Shown: piece after piece, positions 47,901 to 59,900 of the stretch
Position numbering within the stretch: position 1 is the stretch's first letter
Layout of the letters: each line of letters opens with the position of its first letter
Assembly: GCA_031277335.1 (NCBI GenBank)
Contig: JAITMM010000237.1
Coordinates: 40,298-104,297 of the forward strand
DNA from: Tannerella sp.
GTDB taxonomy: Bacteria > Bacteroidota > Bacteroidia > Bacteroidales > Tannerellaceae
DNA length: 64,000 nt
Reading direction: 5' to 3'
Notes under the pieces: generated by a model
Database searches by the model: none
The model's input: only the letters and a program-made list of their open reading frames with translations
Told to the model about the DNA's origin: nothing
Program-made: the position numbers and the translations under genes

Positions 47901-50900
47901 ATGAATATGATAAACTTTTAGCCAAGAGCGACGTTCTAATGGATGATGTTAAAAATGATATTCATGCTGTTTTCGGAGACGAGGCAAGCGACGCCGTTTT
48001 GAAAACGGTTAAGGGTATTGTTGATCGGAAGTTAAGGGCTTTTAACAGTCTGGATGAAGCCAACCGTAATCTCCGTTTTACCAAAAGCGATTTTCTGCAA
48101 GTCGGATTTCAGGATGAAAATGCAGAAAAGTTGCTGAACATTTTAAGTAAAAAATGGAATGACACAAATAAATACTCGAAATTCAAAAAGAGACCGGCAG
48201 AAAACAACAATGTTTCTTCTCCGGTACAGAAAGCGGAAATAGATACGGAGAATATACCGCAATCCGTTATTGATGCGGCGAAGAATATGCCCAGGGGAGA
48301 CGTGGACGATTTAGTAACTGACAATGAAAATACAACGTATGAAGCGCCGGAATATCTGAAATCCGAAAACGACGATTCCAACAATGAAGTTATCGGGATG
48401 AGCAAATCCAAAATGGAATTAATTGTCAGAAATATCCAGCAAATAGGAAGAGGAAATGATTCAAGTCCCGGTATCTGAAATAGTGGTATTAATGAAATAC
48501 CCTATCTATACGATACGCGCAAAAAAAATAGACCACCTATGCAGGAAGACAATGGCATCAAGGCTGCTCGTGATTTTTTACAATCACAGGGCGCTTATGA
48601 TTATATGAATCATGGAAATATCCAAAGAGATGACAAGGTGTATTTAATGGTTTCACAGGAATACTGGGATGCTATTGTCAATAATCCGCGCAATGATGCT
48701 TTGCAACGGAAAGATGCTGTTAAATGGATCAATGAAAACAAACCGTTACTGTTGGTTGTCAAAGATAAGCGAAATAAAAACAGAATGCAGATTGTCGGTG
48801 TTTATAGAAGCGATTTGGATAATCGTTTGGCTGATGCCGGTCAGGAACGGTTACATGATCGGGCTTTGGAAGACGCCGGTATTCCGAAAAACGCAACTGT
48901 TGTTGGAACCGGCGCAATGGATACCGGCTCTCAAAACAATTTTGTTTACCGGAAATCGTATTTGAAAGTTGAATCTCTTGCACAGAATTATGATTCTACG
49001 CCTATCGATTATGGCGATGAAAAGAATCTAAAATCCGCCCTGTCGGATGAAGATATAAAGAATGCGAAATTGGGCGTTGATATTGGTAAATCATCTCCTT
49101 TGCAGACGAATGACGGGATTTCCGTACCAAGGGTTGATAACGTCAATACGGGTTTTACCTATTTCCTGATACCGGATAGGGACGGAAACAAAAGCGATGG
49201 AAGAATCTATACACGTGTGCCTTTGAAATACAAGGACTTGAAAGATACGGATTATAAGAACAGGGGAAAAAAATTATTTGACAAACTGCATTACATTTTA
49301 GAAGAGGCGCTGAAACTTCCAGGTAACGAAAGAGGAAAATTCGACTTGTTCTATCTGGATTTGAGTTCGATTTTATTTGTCGGAGAAAAGCCGAAGATTG
49401 GACTGCATTTGCGTCAGGATGGCATTCAGATAACAAAGGACGGTAAAATTGTAAAAGTATCTGAAAACAAGGATGAAATATTGGATGCCTTGGCTGATTT
49501 GGGCGTTCGCGTCAATGTCTTTGCCAAAGATGTGAATACGAGATGGCATCTTGACAAGAGAGAAAATTATAACGATGTAATCATTGACGCTGATGTGCTG
49601 ACTACGAACATGAACAGTACGAGAAAACAGGGTCGGTTTTTCTTCATGTATGAACGCGGCGTTTTCAATTCTACCGAACCGGAAGCAAAGGAAAGCGAAG
49701 AATCTGTTGCAACGGCTCCGGAAACAAAGTCCGTATTGGGTACGTCCGTACATGTGGATGCTACTTTTGAAACGCCGGAATCGGTTAAGGAATTGCAGGC
49801 GGATGATCAGTCGCTGGTTGTTAAGGCAGAAGCGTTAGGCGAAAGGCAGGAGGCGAAGACGGGATATGTGGAATATGTTGATTATCTGAACGATGGAGAT
49901 TATGTCGTAGTAGGTAATGCAAATACTATTGAGGATAATGGTTTAGTTGAAGGTTTATTGGAAGATAAATTAAATGAGGGGAAATTTACTTTCGCCATCA
50001 TAAAAAACAGAAAAACCGGAAAATATGGTCTGGTTCCTACCGAACTTGGTAAGAAGCAGATACAGCACAACGCTGATTATGCAACAGGTACGAATGTTCA
50101 GCGATTTGAAAATTACCGGGAAGAAGGCGTTAATGTCATTGATATGGGAGAGATTCAATTTGACGCTGTACTTGGACGTTATAAAGTATTAACAAAGCCC
50201 AGAATACATATTGGTAATTATAACAGGATTCTGGAAGAAATGAATCGAACCAACGACAATAAGAATGTTCAATTTGTTGCCGATACTTTTGCCGACAGTA
50301 AATCGGTCAGTGTAGTTTCTATTAATCCTGCTGAAATTATTGATGATACGGGTAAGGCTATTGATTTAAGAGATACAAGAGAACTAACAAAATGACTTTT
50401 GCTAAAATATAAAGGTAAAGAAGTTGAAATAAATGACGATGAACAGATAATATCGTTTACAAGAACAGGTCTTGAATCAAGTACTAAAAAGCGTGGTATC
50501 GTACAAAGACAAGTTTATGCGGATCTTGAAAATGTAATTAAGAATGGTATTTATGTCGGTTACGAAAAAGGCGATGAGAAACATCCATTAATTGATAGAC
50601 AAAATATTTATTATTCTGCAATAAAGATAAGTGATAAGTTATTTGGAGTTAGATTTAAAATAGATATTCCTAAAGGTGTAGAAAAAGGAAATTATAAAGA
50701 TCATATTATTGTTGAAATAGAAATAGAAAAATCGCCGCTCCTGTACATAGGGCCTCGACAAAGCGATGTATCCTATCAGCAAAACAGCGATTTAACTATT
50801 ACCGTGCCTGAAATAAAACAGGCATTTGCCGGCAAAGGTACGACAAATATACCGGAAAACAAAACAAGTCAGGAGAATAATGTTCAGGAACCTTCTCAAC

Positions 50901-53900
50901 GTGTTCGTCGTTTTAATGCAGATACAAGTAAGGTGAAGAAGGGAAGATGAACGGGTAATGGTGAAATGGTTGGTGATAATGATGGTAGTCCATTATTGCT
51001 TCGGGAATATAACAGATTGTACAGTCGTAAAATTGCCGAATTGGAAAGACTTGGAAAAGTAATTGTACATGAGGAAGAAAGATGGTCAGACCTGGCGCAG
51101 CTGTTATCGGAAGAAGGCAAGAATCCCGATGACTTTGGCGCTTATACCGTACTGGATGAAAATACGGGTGTGGTGCATGTCTTTGTTAATCCGAAACGCA
51201 AAACTACTTTCAGCAAGGAACATGAGTTTATACACGTGCTTACGGCACAGGCTTTGGAAAATCCGAAAACAAAAGATGACTGGGAGTTGCATGATAAAAT
51301 GCAGGAACTCTATGACGAGTTTGTCAGCGATTATCAGGCTGACAGTCGTTTTGATCAATACCGTATTAGCAATTTGAAGGAGTTTGTGGCATATGCCCTG
51401 ACGAATCGGGAGTTTCAGATGCTTTTGGAGCAGAGGGAATCGGTTCAAGGTTCGGGAGTTCAAAATTCAAGGTTGAGAGAAGAGAAGGAATTGGAGAAGG
51501 CTAATGAGCGTTGGAATCGGGAATTGGATGATTTTAAGAATAAGATACACAATAATATATTACATTTGGGAAAACCACTTTCCATTTTAAAAGCATCCGG
51601 CGTAAATGCAAGAGAATTAACCATATCACCCACTGTTTTAAATCGTAAAATGAGACAACACAATCTTGTTACAGATGATTTGAAAAATCTTGCGGAAGCC
51701 ATCCAGAATCCCATGTTTGTTTATGAACATGGAACTGTTCATCCAAATATTGTAGTTATCACCAATATTAATGTAAAGGATAAAAAATTATCTATTGCCA
51801 TAAAATTAGACAATCAAGGAAATGTTGTTGAAATAAGTAATATATCAAGTGTACATGGTAAAGATGCTGTTACTGAATTAGAAAGATTAAGTACAGGAGC
51901 TTTTAGTGGAATAGGATTTACACCAAAATGAATATCCAATAAACAAAATGTTTTGAATTGGTTAGGTATCGCCCACCTAAATGTAGGCAGTCATACCGCC
52001 AATTCAAAACATATTTCGCTGGCAAAGGTAATACAAAATTTTGAAAATCCAAAACTTCCGGTTGAAAAAACCCCGGAAGTAAAAAGTGAATCCTTGTTTA
52101 GACGGATAATGAATGCCATCAGGAAGTTTTTGGGATTGACTTCCAAATTACCAGAAACAATGCTTGATGATGTTGTATCGGCTGTTGAACGATATGTGGA
52201 AAACAAGGACTACGAAATCGAACGTTTTCACAGGGAAGAAATGCTACGCCGAAAAACGAAACAGGCATGGGAAAACATCAGACAGATTACACGGACTGTA
52301 AAAGGCGGCGTTACCGGATTGAACACGTTGAAAACGAATCTTGGCAATTTGTTGGAGATTGTCAATGATGGCAACCGTATTCAGTTGCTGGATGAGAAAA
52401 AGACATTGTCTCTGTTGAAACAGGTATTGAATGACGCTGACTATAACAGTGTTGAAAAATTATGGAACGATTTTGACAAAACGATTCCGGACAGTTTTCA
52501 GGCGTGGGCTATTCACCGGCTTGGAAAGGCAAAGGATATTGTAAGGAAATTAAGAACTGTAAGCGAGCATTTGAATAATACTGAAACGCTTGGCATGGTT
52601 TCGGAATTTCTGGCTGACAAGTCGAAGATTGAATATACGGACGCAGAGATGCAGGCTTGGAACCGGTGGAATAAACTGGCTGCTTCACACAATCTTTTGG
52701 AAGGAAACAAGCCTTTCTTCAAGATTGGTATCATTGGAGTATTCAAGACCCGCAAACAGGCATTGAGTATAGCAAAGGAGTATCGTTCGATATATCCCGA
52801 TATTTCAGTACATTACAACAATTTTAACAATTCATGGGTTGTAAATGTCAATGATAATCAGATTAATGCTATACGCGATAAGATAAACAGTTACAGATTG
52901 CTTGACGGAGAAGAAGTGCAGGAAAATGAAACCGTATTGAAAAACAATGATGAGATTGTAAAGCATGAAAGAGTTTTGAAGAATGTTAATACCCTGTTTC
53001 CCAACCCTGTTGACGTTAATGATATTACAGACGAGATTATCCGTTTATGGGATGAAAGCGTGTTTTCTCTGGAAGAAGCAGAACCCGACAGGGACAGAAA
53101 AAAAATAATCATCGAACATGGCGTGAATGAGATAAAAAATATCATCGGTTCATTGTTTGAAGACATGGCAGAAGAGCATCCTCAACATGCTTATTCCATT
53201 GACAAGATATTGGACAATCTGGAGGACTTTCTGTATCTTGCCATGCCGGGAATCAGTAAAATGGAAGGTCTGACCATTAAGCAGGATGTTTTTGCCGTCA
53301 GGGACAATATGACCGAAACGCTGAAAGACCTTGAAGATGGCATGGAAGAAACGGATAAGGATGGTTGGATGATTAACAATGACGAAGTTACGCTGGAAGA
53401 CAGCATGACTGAAAAAACAATGCGACTGTTACGGAATATGCGCATGATGGATAGCCGGACAACAGTCATGGGTACTCCTGCCCGTATTCCGATGGATATT
53501 GTTAAAAACGGTTTGATAGATGTTATCTGTAACAAGGCTACAAGCAGCGAAGACTTTATGGACGCTCTGGAAAGTGGCGTTAAAAAATATCCGTTCATCG
53601 GGCAATTGATAAAAAACATCCAAGCCGAACCGGAATACCAGACTTCCCTTTACAAGACATTCCGAAGGGATTATGTTGAATTGCAGGCTGTTATTTATCA
53701 AAACGGCAAAACGACGATGAAAAATCTTTCCAGACGCTATGATGCGGAAGATAAACTGGAAGAGATTCAAAAGACGCTTGAATCCGGTATTAATTTACGG
53801 GAAGACATGCGGCTATTCAGAAATACTGTTCCGGTAAGTGAAAGCGGAAAGAATGATGTGCAGGACGCTGATCAATATGCCAATCTTCCCCGCTACGATG

Positions 53901-56900
53901 TTGATAGTGGTTTGGAGAGTACGGCTTCTCCGGAAACATCCGGCGAATACTATGTGGATATTGAAACGTTGAACGGGATTATGAAGCCCGGTAGCGAGTG
54001 GAAAAAATTGGTAGATATTACAAGAGACGGAAATGGGAATTTGGACGCTATCGGTATAAATATCGCCGACGACGTTGATAGGGGTTTGAAAGGATTTAAG
54101 CGTAAATATCAATGGGATACGATTGAAGATTATATTGATGTGGTTGCCAAATATCTGAATATTATCGGCGTAAAAACGAATGAACGGTTAAAAAACATTC
54201 TGCAAAAGAATGGAGATATAAACGATTTGCTTACTTATACCGGATGAGTATATGAGAGCATTCAGAAAGATTACGAAAAATTGCAGAAGGGTAAAAATCC
54301 AAGAATCATGCAAGCGCGGGAAGTATTCAGTAGCGAAAATGGCGAAGGTGGAAACAGGGGAAATTTTGAAAGAATAGCCAATTATCTGTTGCCCGATCCG
54401 TCTTTTAAAACGTCCGTGTATCACATGAACAAGACATATCCGACTGTCCGGTATGCCTCTGCTCTGGCTACGCTTGTCAAGAAACTGAAAGGCGTTCGAC
54501 AGACAAGTGAGAATGCAAATGGGAAAAAGACATTTGATTCCGATAAATATAGGGAAATGATTCGGGAGTTATATGGTTTTGAGGATTCCCTCTATAATAT
54601 AAATGTGGATGAAAAGACAGGCAATACAGAGGAGATATTCAGAATCGGATGAATTAACGATTTGTACAACAATCCGGCAGAACGGGAACAACTCAAACAT
54701 TACCAGACAATCAGTTCCAAGAATAAGGTATATCAGGAATGGACGGAACAGGATTTGTGCATCATGCAACTTGCCAATTATTTTACACAGGGCGACTATG
54801 CCGGTTACATGATACCGATTCTTGGCGACGCCATGTCTGCGGAATTTATCCGGAACAAACGGTTTAAAGGTAGCGGATATGATACCGAGATTATAAACAG
54901 ATTGCTTGAAACGACATTCATGTATGAATTGAACCGTATTCAATTGGTTAGGGATCGTCAAAAATTACCCGATACCGAAAAGATTGAAAACTTTGACAAG
55001 AGAGGAGGAAAGTTTGTTTATTTCCCGTTCCTGAATGATCATCTGGAAGAGATACTTGAAAAATATAAGGCAGACGATCCCCGTTTTGATGACTATATGA
55101 AAGGCTTATTTTCCACCCATCTGGAAAAGGTATCGGAAGACAACTATAATCATCTGGTCAAAATCGGTGTTATCGTGAATGACGCCATACCGGAATTTGG
55201 TATTGACAAGGGATTTGCCAGGGAAAAGATTCGGGAATTTACCTATAACAATTATTATGCAACGGCAAATATCATCGCCATGACGGTTATTGATCCTGCC
55301 TATATGAAAGATGCGGTGGATTTTCAGAAACGTTACAAACAGGTACACTCTTCCGGTACAAAACCCTATACAAAAGCCAAATACAAGAGCGAAGACGTCG
55401 GTAGGGAAAAGGAACGTTATGTTGTCATATCGGATGTAAAACAGAAAACGGAAAAGAAATTGCTCGACGCCATCGTCGGGATTATTGACGGATACAAACA
55501 TTTAACCGATGACGAAAAGGCGAGAATCAAAGCCAATTACGGATGGAGTAACCATGAGGAAAACGGCAAGAAATATGCGAAAAGCAAAACGGGTTCCGTC
55601 ATGTATCCCGTCAAGGAACATAACTTGACGGACGGACAGGCTTACCGTTTCTTAGAGAGTTTTCGCCGGTTGATGGTTATGACCGACCAGTGGAATGATG
55701 CACTCGAAGATTCCTATAAAAGACTGAACAGCAAGAAATGGAAGATGAAGGACTGGGAGTTTATCCAGCAGGCAGTAAAGGGATTTGTCTATTCTCAAAC
55801 GGAACAGGGATACACGAATCCCGTAACCGGGGAAAATGTCAGAATCAAGATGCCTACGCAGCATAAATATTCGGAAACGATACTGATGCCGATGACGGGC
55901 GAACAGTTCAATTCTCCGGAACTGAATGCGTTCAATGAACTGTTTAACAGGAATGACCTTGATCTTGTTGTTTTTGAATCGAGCGTAAAGGTCGGCAAAA
56001 CAAAAGTTGTTGATGCAAGGGATATTGCTTCGCCGGAACCGGCATTGGAAAAAGTAACGCCGGACAGGATACAGGAGATACCCTATGAAGATTACATGAT
56101 ACAGAATACGGTACCGGAACATCTTCAAGATACCGACATCTCACTGTCAAGTCAAATGATGACGGAATTGTTTTCGGATATTGATGAAAGGGGAACGTAT
56201 GAAATTGGCGCCATGAAGATGACCGGAGAAGAAGTGAAAAATACATGGTTCAGGATTGTAAACAATCATTTGGACAAGAAACTCTCGGAATTGACGGAAC
56301 TGTTCGGTAATATTGAAAATGTACAGTCTTTGGTTATTGACCACATCAAAAACAGCGACCGCTATCCGCAGGACTTGCTCAATTATATCAGAATTGAAAA
56401 TGGCAAATTCAGGATACCGCTGTACGATCCTTCCATTATGAATAATGTGATGGAACTGTTTAACAGTGTGTGGGCAAAGCGTCTTGACTATAAGATGCAC
56501 GGCGGATGGGCGGTGAATGTTTCGTCCTACGGCTTGAGTGATGACTTGAAACTGCATATTGACAATAATAATGTGCTCTATCTGGATTGCTATTTGCCCT
56601 GGTGGTCGAATGCATTGACTAAGGATATGCGGACGATGCTGAAAAAGAATAAGGGTATATTGGACGTTAAAAAATTGGTAGAAGACGGCATTATAGACCC
56701 CGAATTACTGGAAGGTATCGCATACAGAACGCCGACGGAAAATAAATATTCAGCCATTATATTCAGGGTGAAGGGGTTTCTGCCACGCGGTTCCGGTGGT
56801 AATATCGTATTGCCCAAGGAGATTACAACACTTACAGGACTTGACTTTGATATTGACAAGATGGCTATCCTATTGAAGGAATTTCGGAAAACTCCTGCCG

Positions 56901-59900
56901 AATATGACAGGGAACAGGCATGGAAGGATTTTGCCGATTCTTATGATTATGAGATTAAGGCTCTTAGAAAGGAAGTGGAAGATATGGGATTATCCAGAGA
57001 AGAATTTGCGGATGCTTTGGAGAACTTAATGATAGAACGTGGCTTGAATGACGCATTTGAGGAATGGATTGAGGATAATAGCGATGATTATTATATTTCC
57101 GGATCGGAGCGTTTTGAGACGATAGATTGGGATCACCTCACCCCCAGCCCCTCTCCAAAAGAGAGGGGAGAAATTCAAAGTTCAACACCTCTCCCCCTGC
57201 CCCTCTCCACAAGAGAGGGGAGTTCAATGTCGAATTTGGTTGATAACTTGACATCGGAAGAGGAGAATAATCTTGTCATTGACTTGTATAAGGGCGTATG
57301 GAAAAACTCCAATACGGCAGCTAATATATTGAATGGCGGTTCCTTTGAAAATCTTCGCGATATTGTAAATATTATTGTTGAGTTGGAAGGCGTGCAGGAA
57401 CAGTCGGAAGACTTGCTTGACGCCATGACACAGACCGGATTTCAGCAACAGAATATTACCGGTAAGAATATGATCGGTATTTATGCCAATGCCAAGAGTA
57501 ATCACGGTATCCGAAATCTGATCAAGAGTGATATAACGGTAAATCCGATTGAAGAAAAAGGCGGAGACTTAGGCGAAGGCAAATCGTGGAGACCTGCAAT
57601 TTCCCTGAATGGAAAGAATTATACCAAGTTGAATAACATGTTCAATGAAAAGGGGCTTATCAGCCGTCTCTATACGAATTTCCTTTCGGCTGTTGTGGAT
57701 TCAGTGAAAGACCCCTTGCTGCGTACCATTAATTGTACGATGGCTACAGCCGATTCGTATGCCACGCTTATCGGACTGGGTTATGACATTGAAACAATTG
57801 CCCTGTTTATGAATCATCCGGCGTTGAAAGAGTTATCCCTGCAAGTGAACAAACCTTTCGATCTGAAAAAGAAGATAGATGAACGGTTGAAAAAAGCGCC
57901 GGGAACATTCAGATATTCACAGGCTTTGATTACCAATGCGAATTTGAAAAAGGCTATCAAGAACAGGGAAATTAATGATGATTTGGCGTATAGCGTGCTC
58001 CAACAGATGAGTGATATTATCAATGTATCGAAGGAATTGACGGACTTTACTCTCATATCCAAGGCATACGCGAAAAGCGGTCGGGCACGCGGCAATTTCT
58101 CCAAACTGTTGCAGAAATCAAATAATATCCGCAAGTTTAATGCAAAGAAAACTCCGTTGATTAACGGATTACGGATATATAATTTTAATGATGGGAGCGA
58201 CAGGCATGAACATGAAACGGGTTTTATTCACAACTATATCTATGCGGGTATTGTGCAAAATATGGATACCATGCGAAAATGGTTTCCGTTCCTGAATGCA
58301 AATTATGAAATGTTAATCAGCGAGTTTCAGAAACTGTATGGAGACGACGCCTTGAGCGCTCACTATATCAATCGCTTTATCATGTCTTACATGTTTTATG
58401 TAATGAACGGTTCCAACGAATTCAGATTTGACTATAACTTTTTACGTGATTTTCCACGCCGGTATGAAGATTTTTTTGCCGGTCATGCAAACTTGAAAGG
58501 TACTTACCTGTATATGAATCTTTATACGATGGGTATAGACAGGGAACTGTCCAAGATACGGTTGAGAAGTATGGACAGCATGGATAAGGAGAGAATTACG
58601 ATGGAATGGGACAGCCTTGTCCGCAATCCGGAAACACGCAATTTTGCACTCGACCTGTTTAAGTATAGTGTTATGGCATACGGTTTCAAGTTTGGCGACG
58701 GTTCGTTTTTTGATCTGGCTCCTTCGAGCGTCAAAACGGAATCTCTGACTTATCTACATCAACTTCAATCCGTTAATACGGCTCCCGTTAAAACAAATGA
58801 GCCTGATATTGAAGATTTCATGCAACAGTTCTTTATCAACAATTACAAGTCTAACGGTTTTACCGTTGAAGTGGAAACGGATCAGAACGCCGATTTAGTT
58901 GTTGTTACTCCGGACAGTAAAGATATATCGGAAATTAAACTTTACAAGTTTATACATCCGAAGACGAAAAAATTAACCTATTATCAGTTTATAGTCATAA
59001 GGTCTGGGAAAGTTCTTTTGAAAAAGTTGAATCTGAATGAAAAACTGGTGGATAATTTTCCTGTGTACGGGAATTTTGAACTGCTGGGAGATTTTATGAG
59101 AGAGAAGATAAAGGCACAAGCGGAAGCGGAGGCTAAAAGAGAAGGATGGAAGTTGAAGCAGGAGACTAAGGCGGAGGAAGAGATTGAGGATGTTGATTAT
59201 GAGGATGTAACATGGCAGGGAAGAGTGCTTGAGGCTGGACGCGATGATAGTAATGATGGGGATGGCGTTCAGGATAACATACGGAAATCGGGCGCTGATA
59301 TGGAATATGAGGAAGATAGGGAACGGTTTGAGACGGATGATTCGGAGGTTCAAGGTTCGGGGTTCAATGTTCAAGATTCAAAGTTCAAGGTTCAAGGTTC
59401 AATATTTCCGAAAAGGAATCTGTTCAGCGTTAAACCGAAACAGAGTAATGATTCAAAGGCTAAGGCCAAGGCTTCGATTGCTACGCAGTATATCGGTTTT
59501 GGCGAAGGATTGCCTAATTCTTCCACACAGATGTATGCCAATCAGATTGCCAAACAGAACCCCGGTCTTGTCAATTCGGGTAAATATGGTGTTAAAGATG
59601 TTGTTTTTGTATCTGTTCCCGGTAAAAGAGGCGATAAAAAAATACGGAAAGAGCAGCAGGACAAAACTATAAAACTGGCGCTGGATGCTATAAAGGCAGG
59701 CGCTACACTCATTACCGACAGTCAGGAATATATCAAGTACAATCCTGAAAACGACACTTATGAAGAGGATTATAACACGGGCGAACAGCGGCTTGCGAAG
59801 AATTTGAGACATGCAGGGTATTCTTATTCGGAGGTTGTTGTTGATGGAAATAAGTTGGGGGTTTGGAAAGGCAAAGGCGAAAGGCTAAGGCAAGAGGCGG

